A stretch of 6,050 nt of DNA from Nitrososphaerota archaeon (GCA_027886795.1 JAPCJU010000079.1:1-6050); one strand, 5' to 3'. Counted from the stretch's first letter, positions 1-5,311 are shown. The notes: generated by a model from the sequence alone, not told the origin. Numbers and translations: made by a program.

Positions 1-604
1 CGGGGGTCTGGGTACTGTCAAAACAATCTTTTCCTGCGAGTTTGTTTACAACGCGGCGCTTTCCTTGGATGAACCCGCTGTCTTTGCAACATTCGAGGAT
101 GACATTCGCTGCCTGAAGAGAAACATGATGAACTTTGGATTCGATCTCACCGCCCTCGAAGCGAAGAGAAAGTTAAAGCTGCTCGGACTGGACGCCCTTG
201 AAGGCCGCGGGCTGAGTTCCAATATACAGGTTCTTCTCGAGGCCGTTGATGAGATAAAGGCGAAGCGGCTGGTCGTCGATTCTCTCACGGCATTCTTGAG
301 CGGAACTGGAGAAAAATTCGACTATACGTTCATGATGCACCTGATCTACAAGACTCTCAAAAGGGAGGGTATCACTACCCTGATGACAGCCTCCAAGCAC
401 ATGACGAAAAATGAGCCGCAGCAGACCGGCGTCGAGGAGTTTGTCGCTGACGGAATTTTCCAACTTGAAAGCTACGTGACCGAATCGATGGAAATGAGAA
501 CGAGATTTGTTGTGAAGAAGTTACGGGGAACCGAGCACGACCGGACGTATCACAGTCTTGCATTCACACCAAACGGTCTTTCCATACTCGCCTTCTCTGG
601 CTAG
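1..604 (+). CDS. KaiC/RadA-like ATPase domain protein, C-terminal part (5' end off window)
   Basis: The reading frame is open from the left edge and stops at TAG 602-604. About 200 codons are visible, so the N-terminus is missing. Counting from the codon at position 2, the P-loop reads GGLGTVKT (residues 1-8). FATFED (28-33) matches the KaiC FVTFEE segment that carries the catalytic acidic pair. RLVVDSLTAF (89-98) is the Walker B strand. GVEEFVADG (143-151) and KKLRGTEHD (172-180) are the typical C-terminal KaiC-domain blocks. The family comprises RecA-fold ATPases that bind ATP, often as hexamers; archaeal members are thought to act in signalling or in regulating other systems, and the substrate or partner cannot be read here. 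Two key positions are unusual: Val replaces the Gly before the P-loop Lys, and Asp replaces the second acidic Glu. The protein ends soon after the single ATPase domain. The family assignment is firm, but the exact role is unknown. Confidence 0.9.
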   Translation, partial: GGLGTVKTIFSCEFVYNAALSLDEPAVFATFEDDIRCLKRNMMNFGFDLTALEAKRKLKLLGLDALEGRGLSSNIQVLLEAVDEIKAKRLVVDSLTAFLSGTGEKFDYTFMMHLIYKTLKREGITTLMTASKHMTKNEPQQTGVEEFVADGIFQLESYVTESMEMRTRFVVKKLRGTEHDRTYHSLAFTPNGLSILAFSG

Positions 605-651
605 ACCTAACTTTTATCCAAAATACTTGTTTAGAAAACTCTTCAATCACG

Positions 652-700
652 ACCAGATTGGAAGTCTGGTAAAATGTTGCCGATTTCCAGAAATGGCAAC
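652..700. repeat. Two tandem hairpins in the spacer after the KaiC-like gene
   Basis: The first dyad pairs ACCAGA (652-657) with TCTGGT (665-670) across a 7-nt loop. The second pairs GTTGCC (676-681) with GGCAAC (695-700); inside it, after one bulged G at 682, ATTT (683-686) pairs with AAAT (691-694) around a CCAG loop. They lie 48 nt downstream of the KaiC-like stop and 91 nt upstream of the TTG start of the regulator. They could be a 3'-end processing or termination element for the upstream gene, or operator sites for the downstream regulator. No long T-tract follows, which weakens the terminator reading. Confidence 0.45.
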
Positions 701-724
701 CCTTGGCTTTACAAAAAGATGCTT

Positions 725-737
725 GGAAGGATATATC
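725..737 (+). promoter_or_regulatory. Candidate BRE/TATA promoter for the winged-helix gene
   Basis: A purine-rich GGAAGG (725-730) runs directly into ATATATC (731-737), which resembles an archaeal BRE/TATA pair. Transcription would be expected about 25 nt downstream, near 757-760, leaving a leader of some 30 nt that still contains the ribosome-binding site at 774-779. A second TATA-like GATATAAC (756-763) would give a start near 785 and lose that site, so it fits less well. This is positional inference only. Confidence 0.4.
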
Positions 738-773
738 TCGGGAACATCTACTGACGATATAACCTCAAAAGAT

Positions 774-779
774 AGGAGT
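774..779 (+). promoter_or_regulatory. Ribosome-binding site supporting the TTG start at 791
   Basis: TAGGAG, followed by TGG, is a good match to the archaeal GGAGGTGA Shine-Dalgarno sequence. It sits about 11 nt before TTG 791. The only in-frame ATG (869) has no comparable site, so the TTG start is preferred. Confidence 0.5.
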
Positions 780-790
780 GGAAATTCGAA

Positions 791-1117
791 TTGGAAACTA
801 CATTTATCATAGAAGGACAGGGAACTCAGACTCAACAGACACAAGCACCGCTAAACCGAAGATCTCGCATGGAAACGCTTTGCGACATCGTTAAGGCGAT
901 CGGAGCTGGCGCAGAAAAGCCGACGCACATAATGTACAAGGCAAACTTATCGTGGACAGTGATGCAGGGATACATCAAAGACCTTGAGACTCAAGGACTG
1001 ATATTTTCACACGACTCGGATGGAAAGAGATTGTACAAGCTGACCGAGAAAGGTTTCATGCTGTTGAAACAGTACGTCTCGATCAAAGAAGATCTCAGAC
1101 TGTTGCCTGACGTCTGA
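791..1117 (+). CDS. ArnR1-like winged helix-turn-helix protein
   Basis: This 108-residue protein begins at TTG 791, chosen because TAGGAG lies 11 nt upstream; ATG 869 (codon 27) would still keep the whole DNA-binding domain. Residues 1-25 form a Gln/Thr-rich, probably disordered tail. From about residue 27 a compact winged helix follows: a first helix (METLCDIVKAIGAG), a helix-turn-helix (PTHIMYKANLSWTVMQGYIKDLETQGLI, residues 44-71), and a wing ending in the hallmark YKLTEKG (82-88), followed by a final helix. The arrangement is that of small archaeal ArnR1/HTH_45-type regulators, which bind DNA and mostly work as dimers at promoters. No ligand-sensing domain or membrane segment is present. 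It is transcribed alone, between a TATA-like promoter and a strong hairpin terminator. Its target is unknown; autoregulation through the dyads upstream is possible. Confidence 0.82.
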   Translation: METTFIIEGQGTQTQQTQAPLNRRSRMETLCDIVKAIGAGAEKPTHIMYKANLSWTVMQGYIKDLETQGLIFSHDSDGKRLYKLTEKGFMLLKQYVSIKEDLRLLPDV

Positions 1118-1133
1118 ACACTATCATAAAATT

Positions 1134-1172
1134 TGCCTCCAGTTTTGTGGAGGCATTCACTTCTATCTTTTG
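1134..1172 (+). terminator. Hairpin terminator after the winged-helix gene
   Basis: TGCCTCCA (1134-1141) and TGGAGGCA (1148-1155) form a perfect 8-bp stem with a 6-nt GTTTTG loop, 16 nt after the stop codon. It is followed by a pyrimidine-rich stretch with T runs (TTCACTTCTATCTTTT). Archaeal termination usually relies on the T-rich tract, so the hairpin may mainly protect the 3' end. Confidence 0.6.
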
Positions 1173-1421
1173 CAAAAGAAGCATTACATTGTGGCTCGAG
1201 ATACGAGTGATCTTTTCCTTCCCTTGTTTTTCTCGAGCCTCGTACAATAGGATTATCGAATCTCAAAATTGCCCGAGTCACGCTTGGGTGCTTTTCCAGA
1301 ATTCTTGTCAGTTTTAGAAAGATTATGCAAACATTGCAAGAATTCAATTGAAGTCATACAAAATTAGAGGGGGAGGGCCCCCTAGGGGGTCATTCCATGC
1401 GGGGGGAGAATTTTTCGTGAT
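1173..1421. other. Gene-free, structure-rich part of the 484-nt intergenic region
   Basis: I see no convincing gene here. A large dyad pairs ATTGT GGCTCGAG (1188-1200) with CTCGAGCC (1232-1239) plus ACAAT (1244-1248): 13 pairs, one 4-nt bulge and a 31-nt loop. A smaller hairpin pairs CCCGAG (1272-1277) with CTTGGG (1283-1288), including one G-U pair. A 9-bp inverted repeat joins GAATTCTTG (1299-1307) and CAAGAATTC (1337-1345). A G-rich palindromic block lies at 1368-1406. Together these could be an RNA gene, a long regulatory region or chance structure. No box C/D motifs and no tRNA cloverleaf were found. An antisense frame covering 991-1347 runs through the winged-helix gene and is judged spurious. 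Confidence 0.5.
1368..1406. repeat. G-rich block with a perfect 12-bp palindrome
   Basis: CCCCCTAGGGGG (1378-1389) is a perfect 12-bp palindrome. AGGGGG (1368-1373) can alternatively pair with CCCCCT (1378-1383). Four G-tracts (1369-1373, 1375-1377, 1385-1389, 1401-1406) could in principle form a G-quadruplex, with loops of 1, 7 and 11 nt. The block is strikingly GC-rich against its AT-rich flanks. Confidence 0.6.
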
Positions 1422-1452
1422 TTGTATAATACAAACTAGATTGTATAATACA
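1422..1452 (+). promoter_or_regulatory. Two identical palindromic operator-like sites containing TATA-like cores
   Basis: The 12-mer TTGTATAATACA occurs exactly at 1422-1433 and again at 1441-1452, 19 bp start to start. Each contains TGTAT A ATACA, an 11-bp interrupted palindrome suited to a dimeric regulator. The cores resemble archaeal TATA boxes; from the second copy, transcription would start near 1472, next to an ATG at 1474. This is the best promoter candidate for the surface-protein gene at 1602. A regulator bound here would compete directly with TATA-binding protein, so repression is the simplest guess. Confidence 0.55.
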
Positions 1453-1473
1453 TATTTTCTTCATTCTTTTATT

Positions 1474-1608
1474 ATGCCGTTTTCCACGGGATCGCGCAAC
1501 GGTGCAAATTTTAGTACCGTTCAGCTTGAAACAAGCTGTCCTGACATAGGGGTACGCAAGCGGAAGGAAGACTTTACGAGTGATTTGTTTGGGAATCTAT
1601 ATTGGTAA
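1474..1608 (+). CDS. Possible leaderless 44-codon ORF upstream of the surface-protein gene
   Basis: ATG 1474 lies about 25 nt after the TATA-like core of the second operator-like repeat, as expected for a leaderless archaeal mRNA. The frame encodes 44 residues, starting MPFSTGSRNGANF and ending DLFGNLYW, and its TAA (1606-1608) overlaps the TTG start at 1602 by 7 nt. I recognise no family, and it has no membrane segment. It may be a short coding leader that couples translation to the next gene. Alternatively it is non-coding leader; the frame also stays open upstream through the G-rich block, where it looks non-coding. Confidence 0.25.
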   Translation: MPFSTGSRNGANFSTVQLETSCPDIGVRKRKEDFTSDLFGNLYW

Positions 1609-2753
1609 GTGCGAGACCGCTTGTAGCGACTAACGAGTTGCGACGCCTGCTCTCCCTGATAGTGTTATCCACTCTCTTACTATCATTTGTGACTGTCCCC
1701 TATCCAATCGTCAACGCGGCTTCATCTGGCGTTTTCGAGATACCTCAGAGTGTTTTTGCAAAACTACAGAGGGCTGTGGATATCACGTGGAATGGAGAAA
1801 GTTTCATCGGGTCAGATCGGGCAAACCTTAGCTCAGCGAAACTTGTCAGCATCGGCACGAATGGATCAGTCACGCCGTTTGCGCCTTCATTTACCACGAA
1901 CAACGGAACAATGGAAGATTACGCCGCGCTTTCCCAGGGTAAAGCTGGATTTCCTCTTGGATACTATTTTGTTCTTTCATTTGATTCCATCTACAAGATC
2001 GACCTTTCGGGAAATAACGTTCAGCTCTTTTCCACCCCGGTAAAAAATCAGCAGTTGAGCTTCATCGCTTTCGATTCCGTGGGAACTTGGGGGTACAACT
2101 TGCTAGCGCTGTATTCGAACGGAATGATCTGGTCGATCAGCTCTAACGGAAGCTCTAGCGAAGTAGCCGACGTGGGCACAAATCAAAATCCGGAATGCGT
2201 AACCGTCGCCCCTCCGAGTTTCGGCAGCTACGGAGGATATCTGATAGTTTCCGAGGAAATAGGTAACCACAGCATCGTTGCAATATCCCAAACCAACAAA
2301 AGCCTTGTTTTCCTTGCTCGATTCCCTGCGGAGGCGCCCGAGCGCGTATTTCCCATAGTACCAAGCATGGACCTGTATGTTGGAAAGTACGCCCAGGGGG
2401 TGATAGAAAAATACCCGGCGTCGGATTTCTCGAACTTTTCCTCTTCCTCTATGCTCGTAATCACGGAGGGGGAGAACGGCCAGAACGGATCAATCGATAT
2501 TTTGACCGCGAAGGGCGGCAATGTAACCTCGGTGCCGATCTTGCTTGAGAACGGCACGCATTTTGAAGGGGCGACCTACGCACCTGCAAATCTGAACTTT
2601 TCTGCAACGAGCTCAATCAGCGCTTCATCGTCAAATTCGACCTCTGAAAGCACAACTCAAAGTTCCACATCGACGACAACACTAGTTATCGCGGCAGTTA
2701 TCGTGATCGCTCTAATCGCAGGCATCACTTTTGTCGTTAGAAGGAGAAGATGA
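1602..2753 (+). CDS. Secreted, C-terminally anchored beta-propeller-like surface protein
   Basis: This 383-residue protein starts at TTG 1602. No ATG exists before the signal sequence, and TTG at codon 13 is the only other reasonable start; a weak GGGA lies about 7 nt upstream of 1602. Residues 14-40 form a signal peptide: LRR, then a hydrophobic core, with likely cleavage near VNA-A (38-40). The ectodomain (about 41-330) is rich in beta strands, with repeats of the form 'hydrophobic strand - SNG/TNG turn - W or F strand' (YKIDLSG, MIWSISSNG, SIVAISQTN, GVIEKYPAS), suggestive of a six-bladed propeller or NHL-like fold. Twelve N-glycosylation sequons are spread along it (N75 to N345). A Ser/Thr linker (333-360) leads to one transmembrane helix (361-379) and a terminal RRRR, so it should face outward and be held in the membrane. 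No PEFG-type sorting motif is seen. Its role is unknown; ligand binding or cell-surface architecture is plausible. Confidence 0.8.
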   Translation: MVSARPLVATNELRRLLSLIVLSTLLLSFVTVPYPIVNAASSGVFEIPQSVFAKLQRAVDITWNGESFIGSDRANLSSAKLVSIGTNGSVTPFAPSFTTNNGTMEDYAALSQGKAGFPLGYYFVLSFDSIYKIDLSGNNVQLFSTPVKNQQLSFIAFDSVGTWGYNLLALYSNGMIWSISSNGSSSEVADVGTNQNPECVTVAPPSFGSYGGYLIVSEEIGNHSIVAISQTNKSLVFLARFPAEAPERVFPIVPSMDLYVGKYAQGVIEKYPASDFSNFSSSSMLVITEGENGQNGSIDILTAKGGNVTSVPILLENGTHFEGATYAPANLNFSATSSISASSSNSTSESTTQSSTSTTTLVIAAVIVIALIAGITFVVRRRR

Positions 2754-2756
2754 ATT

Positions 2757-3287
2757 TCACGAGTAGATCGTCTCGTCCCCGGTTGCAACAGGCGTGCTAT
2801 CGAGGGCGAGGTTTAGTTCGTAATTCATGTTGACAAACTTCGTATTGAGGCCCTTCATTTCCGATAGGAGGCTAGTTCGCGTGAGGTCTTCTATGTAGAG
2901 CGCCCTCTGAATGCGAAGCCAGTTTTTCGAAGTAAAATCTTCTTGCAGCACGAACAAGTACTCGGACCTGTCGAGCCGTGAGAAAAGCGATAGGAAGATA
3001 GACCTCTTATCTTCAGGCTTTACCTTGACAACTTTCGAGAGCTGTGTTTCGTCAAGCGACACAACCGCCTGAACTGCAAGGACTCCACGCCTCACTTTAG
3101 GCTCCGTAACATGAACTTCGATATTCTTGAGATTTGCCTTTACGTGAAAGTGAGAATTAAAGTCTGGAACGGACTCGAAGGATATTCCCTCGGCCTCGAG
3201 CCAGTCTTCAATCCGCCGTTTCAGAATTGTGTGCTGGTCTTCTTCTCTTGTTTGCATAGTGCGCGCGCTCCAAACACGATCAGTCAT
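2757..3287 (-). CDS. DUF2299-like archaeal protein of unknown function
   Basis: This 176-residue soluble protein starts at ATG 3287. ATG 3257 (codon 11, MQTREEDQ) is an equally good start and nearer to where the conserved part begins. Residues 21-56 (LKRRIEDWLEAEGISFESV followed by the FHVKANLKN strand), then VTEPK (60-64), a strand-rich middle (68-80), KPEDKRSIFLSLFSRLDRS (90-108), the strand EYLFVLQEDF (109-118) and IEDLTRTSLLSEMKGLNTKFVNM (132-154) follow the order I recall for DUF2299. That order is a helix, beta strands, a 'FLWDLRFEL'-like helix, then a 'Y-DGLTKDRFM'-like segment. No catalytic residues stand out. It lies downstream of ftsZ on the same strand, but a hairpin/T-tract separates them and no good TATA box precedes it, so it may depend on readthrough or a weak promoter. 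It converges on the surface-protein gene with 3 nt between. The family assignment is from memory and moderate in certainty. Confidence 0.6.
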   Translation of the reverse strand: MTDRVWSARTMQTREEDQHTILKRRIEDWLEAEGISFESVPDFNSHFHVKANLKNIEVHVTEPKVRRGVLAVQAVVSLDETQLSKVVKVKPEDKRSIFLSLFSRLDRSEYLFVLQEDFTSKNWLRIQRALYIEDLTRTSLLSEMKGLNTKFVNMNYELNLALDSTPVATGDETIYS

Positions 3288-3330
3288 CGGGAAATCTACG
3301 ACACCTGACTCGCGTTACTCAAATGGGATG

Positions 3331-3385
3331 CTTGTGAAAAAGAAAGGTGTGGGCAAAACACACTTTCGTGTGTTCTCGCGCACCT
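3331..3385 (-). terminator. ftsZ 3' hairpin with GAAA tetraloop and T-tract
   Basis: On the minus strand an outer stem of 7 pairs (3379-3385 with 3345-3351, one G-U) encloses an internal loop. An inner perfect 7-bp stem AACACAC / GTGTGTT (3368-3374 with 3357-3363) is closed by C(GAAA)G. Directly after it the minus strand reads TTCTTTTTC. It begins 27 nt past the ftsZ stop, which fits termination or 3'-end protection of the ftsZ mRNA and separates it from the DUF2299-like gene. Confidence 0.65.
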
Positions 3386-3412
3386 GAACTTTATTGCACG
3401 CACTTATCTTGA

Positions 3413-4483
3413 CTAGGATCTCGACCGGATCATCCGTGATATGGAGCCAGATTTCTCTGCGGCAAACGTGCTCTCCACACCTGTTAGGACGACCATGACC
3501 CTGACCTTGCCCTGAAGCGCTGGTTCGACTCTTGCTCCCCAGACGACGCGCGCCTTGCTCGGGAGTGATCTCGTGATCATCTCTCCAGCTTGCGTTACTT
3601 CATCTAGAGTGATATCGTCTCCACCAGAAACGTGGATCAGAACTCCGAACGCCTTGGTCGCGTCCTTGATATCCAGGAGCTGTGCATCGAGCGCCATTTG
3701 GACCGCTCTTTCTACACGCGCATCTCCCGAAGCTTCTCCGACTCCGATTGCGGCGATTCCTCGCTTCTCCATGATTGCCCTGAGATCTGCAAAGTCGATG
3801 TTGATCAAACTCGCAGTTGTGATTGTTTCTGTGATTCCTTTCACAAATTCTCCCACGAGCTCGTTTGCAACGCCGAGAGCTTCCTTCAACGGAAGGTCAC
3901 CTGCAACTTTTGCAAGTCTGTTGTTATCAATGACAACTACGGTGTCGCAGTAGCTCTTCAGTTTCTGTAGACCGTCCTTCGCGCTCTGGAACCTGAATCT
4001 TTCAACCGCGAAAGGAAGAGTTACGACGCCTATCATTAAAGCGCCACTTGGTCTTAGCGCATTCGCAATGACCCACGAGGCACCTGTTCCTGTCCCTCCT
4101 CCGAGACCGGTTGCAACGTAAATAATGTTCGAACCGGAAGTGTCTTTCTTGACCTGTTCGATCGATTCTCTTGCGGCTTCTGCACCTCTCTCCGCATAAC
4201 CACCAGCACCCATTCCTCGGGTTGTTTTCTCTCCGAGAAGGATCCTGCGGTCGGCCTTTATGATGCTCAAGTGAGTCGCGTCAGTGTTGGCTGCGATCAA
4301 TTTTGCACCGGAGATTCCGCCTTTCTTCTCCTTTACCCAGGATACAATGTTGCATCCTGCTCCTCCAACTCCGATAACGGAGACTTGGGGCCTCGCCGCG
4401 CGCATTATTGCGGCGATTTTCTCGCTCTCTTGAAGTTCATCCATCCTTGCTACTGTGTCGGCGTCATAAGTGTCAGATGACAA
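3413..4483 (-). CDS. ftsZ: Archaeal FtsZ, tubulin-like cell-division GTPase
   Basis: This 356-residue protein covers a complete FtsZ core. VIGVGGAGCN (36-45) is the first nucleotide-binding loop, NTDATHL (66-72) and TRGMGAGGYAERG (88-100) follow, and GGGTGTG (128-134) is the tubulin signature that binds GTP phosphates. IDNNRL (185-190) is the base and ribose region. NIDFAD (228-233) is the T7 synergy loop with both acidic residues needed to hydrolyse GTP in the neighbouring subunit. All catalytic motifs are intact, so it should polymerise head to tail with GTP. The C-terminal domain ends at VLTGVE, followed by a short basic tail (about 340-356) without the bacterial C-terminal anchor peptide. 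The start is TTG 4483, supported by AAGGA 9 nt upstream and a TATA-like box; ATG 4444 (codon 14) is the alternative and keeps the GTPase core. In lineages where CdvB/ESCRT proteins divide the cell, the part played by FtsZ is less clear. Confidence 0.96.
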   Translation of the reverse strand: MSSDTYDADTVARMDELQESEKIAAIMRAARPQVSVIGVGGAGCNIVSWVKEKKGGISGAKLIAANTDATHLSIIKADRRILLGEKTTRGMGAGGYAERGAEAARESIEQVKKDTSGSNIIYVATGLGGGTGTGASWVIANALRPSGALMIGVVTLPFAVERFRFQSAKDGLQKLKSYCDTVVVIDNNRLAKVAGDLPLKEALGVANELVGEFVKGITETITTASLINIDFADLRAIMEKRGIAAIGVGEASGDARVERAVQMALDAQLLDIKDATKAFGVLIHVSGGDDITLDEVTQAGEMITRSLPSKARVVWGARVEPALQGKVRVMVVLTGVESTFAAEKSGSISRMIRSRS

Positions 4484-4492
4484 TTTGAGATT

Positions 4493-4530
4493 TCCTTGAA
4501 AATAGAGAATTTTGATCGCAAATTAAATCA
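4493..4530 (-). promoter_or_regulatory. ftsZ promoter and ribosome-binding site
   Basis: On the minus strand TGATTTAATTT (4530-4520) is a good archaeal TATA box. A start about 25 nt downstream, near 4499, would leave a leader of about 16 nt that holds AAGGA (4497-4493), 9 nt before TTG 4483. The geometry supports the TTG start. Confidence 0.55.
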
Positions 4531-4837
4531 CTTATGCATTATCCGGCCGTAGCCGAAAAGTGAATCTATGATCTGGTTTTTTAATGATCCAGTAACAATT
4601 CATTTAGGCGTTGTTCAAGGTAAGTGCGTTCTCATCAACTCTTCTTGAATCAAGATATCTGGCTTTTCTTTCTGATTTCACTCATAAGACGACTAAAGGA
4701 GACTTTGAGAACGTTTTAGGATCGGGGACTTTGCCAGCGATTGGAAAGATTTCCAGTAATCACAAATTCGTACCGCGGATCCTAGTTTTCAACAAAATGA
4801 GAGCTTATCGACACAATTTCGTTTGGAAGGAATTCAT
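4531..4837. other. Intergenic region upstream of ftsZ with a doubtful plus-strand ORF
   Basis: The region is AT-rich. A plus-strand frame opens at TTG 4611 and ends at TAG 4841, giving 76 residues (starting MFKVSAFSST, ending VWKEFI) that overlap the convergent winged-helix gene by 4 nt. A T-rich TATA-like TTTTTTAA (4577-4584) lies about 30 nt upstream, but there is no ribosome-binding site, recognisable domain or coding bias I can point to, so I do not call it a gene. TCTTGA A TCAAGA (4643-4655) is a 13-bp interrupted palindrome. No clear terminator for the minus-strand winged-helix gene is visible. Confidence 0.4.
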
Positions 4838-5224
4838 TTAGATGGAATGTTGGCTCAATAGCTTTAGTCCCTTCGCGTTAATTCGATAGAGAGTTCTGCT
4901 CCCTTCGTTGACCTCATCCATGAGGCCGCTGGAAAGTAACTTGTTCATATGTTTCCAGAAAGTATCGTAACCGAGACGTGCCTTTACCATGATCCAATGT
5001 TGGACTGTCGCTATTCTGCAAGAGTCCAAAATGGCGAGTTCGATCTCTTGCTTCGACCTGACGGCCTTCCGATCACGCCTTCTGCGGAGAGGAAGCAGAG
5101 GTAAGGTTGGCAAAACTCTTTCCGAGGAAAAATTGGGGGCAAGATCGATGAGACCACTTTGTGGAATCTCCAGAAAATCGCCTGTAGGACTAAGGTGAAA
5201 TGGGTTAATCAGCTGCTGTTGCAA
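4838..5224 (-). CDS. Second ArnR1-like winged helix-turn-helix protein
   Basis: This 128-residue protein starts at TTG 5224; no ATG occurs before codon 79, so a non-ATG start is required. TTG at codon 38 is the alternative. The first start is preferred because a TATA-like box lies at a suitable distance (5264-5255), giving an almost leaderless mRNA. Residues 1-45 are poorly ordered and Pro/Leu-rich, then a basic patch LRRRRDRK (46-53) precedes the domain. RSKQEIELAILDSCR (56-70) is helix 1. TVQHWIMVKARLGYDTFWKHMNKLLSSGLM (73-102) is the helix-turn-helix. The wing ends with RTLYRINAKGLKLL (110-123), the same pattern as the YKLTEKG wing of the protein at 791-1117. It is therefore a likely DNA-binding regulator with no sensor domain. 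The two winged-helix proteins are family members but not close copies. Its target is unknown. Confidence 0.75.
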   Translation of the reverse strand: MQQQLINPFHLSPTGDFLEIPQSGLIDLAPNFSSERVLPTLPLLPLRRRRDRKAVRSKQEIELAILDSCRIATVQHWIMVKARLGYDTFWKHMNKLLSSGLMDEVNEGSRTLYRINAKGLKLLSQHSI

Positions 5225-5254
5225 GTCGATCTGAGGGTAGGTGAGGGGTGGGAG

Positions 5255-5264
5255 TGTTTAATCA
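5255..5264 (-). promoter_or_regulatory. TATA-like promoter of the second winged-helix gene
   Basis: The minus strand reads ATGATTAAAC here. A transcription start about 25 nt downstream falls near 5235, leaving about 10 nt before TTG 5224. No ribosome-binding site is seen, which fits a near-leaderless mRNA. Confidence 0.4.
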
Positions 5265-5311
5265 TACGTTTTTGGATGGGTGTCCAACTTTTTTCTTGAT
5301 GCGTTCTGCAA

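Noticed and set aside
241..254. 14-base match between the KaiC-like gene (241-254) and the small ORF at 5435-5448
   Set aside because: Both copies encode Ala-Val-Asp-Glu in frame and the match stops at once on both sides; chance or shared codon choice explains it better than a mobile or regulatory repeat.
1188..1248. Possible tRNA or box C/D RNA at the large dyad
   Set aside because: No cloverleaf arms, T-loop GTTC or correctly spaced C and D boxes could be found.
991..1347. Minus-strand frame of 118 codons
   Set aside because: It runs antisense through the second half of the winged-helix gene and its terminator hairpin, shows no domain, and needs a TTG start; treated as a shadow.
1348..1473. 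Upstream part of the frame that ends at 1608
   Set aside because: It translates the G-rich palindrome and operator-like repeats into low-complexity residues and starts at TTG before the predicted promoter; only the part from ATG 1474 is considered.
3555..3953. Plus-strand frames of 132 and 112 codons inside ftsZ
   Set aside because: They are antisense to the conserved FtsZ core, and their Ser/Ile/Thr-rich composition is what the reverse complement of FtsZ codons gives.
4611..4841. Plus-strand 76-codon frame upstream of ftsZ
   Set aside because: Intergenic and not antisense to a gene for most of its length, but no ribosome-binding site, domain or conserved-looking motif supports it; kept only as a note in the intergenic entry.
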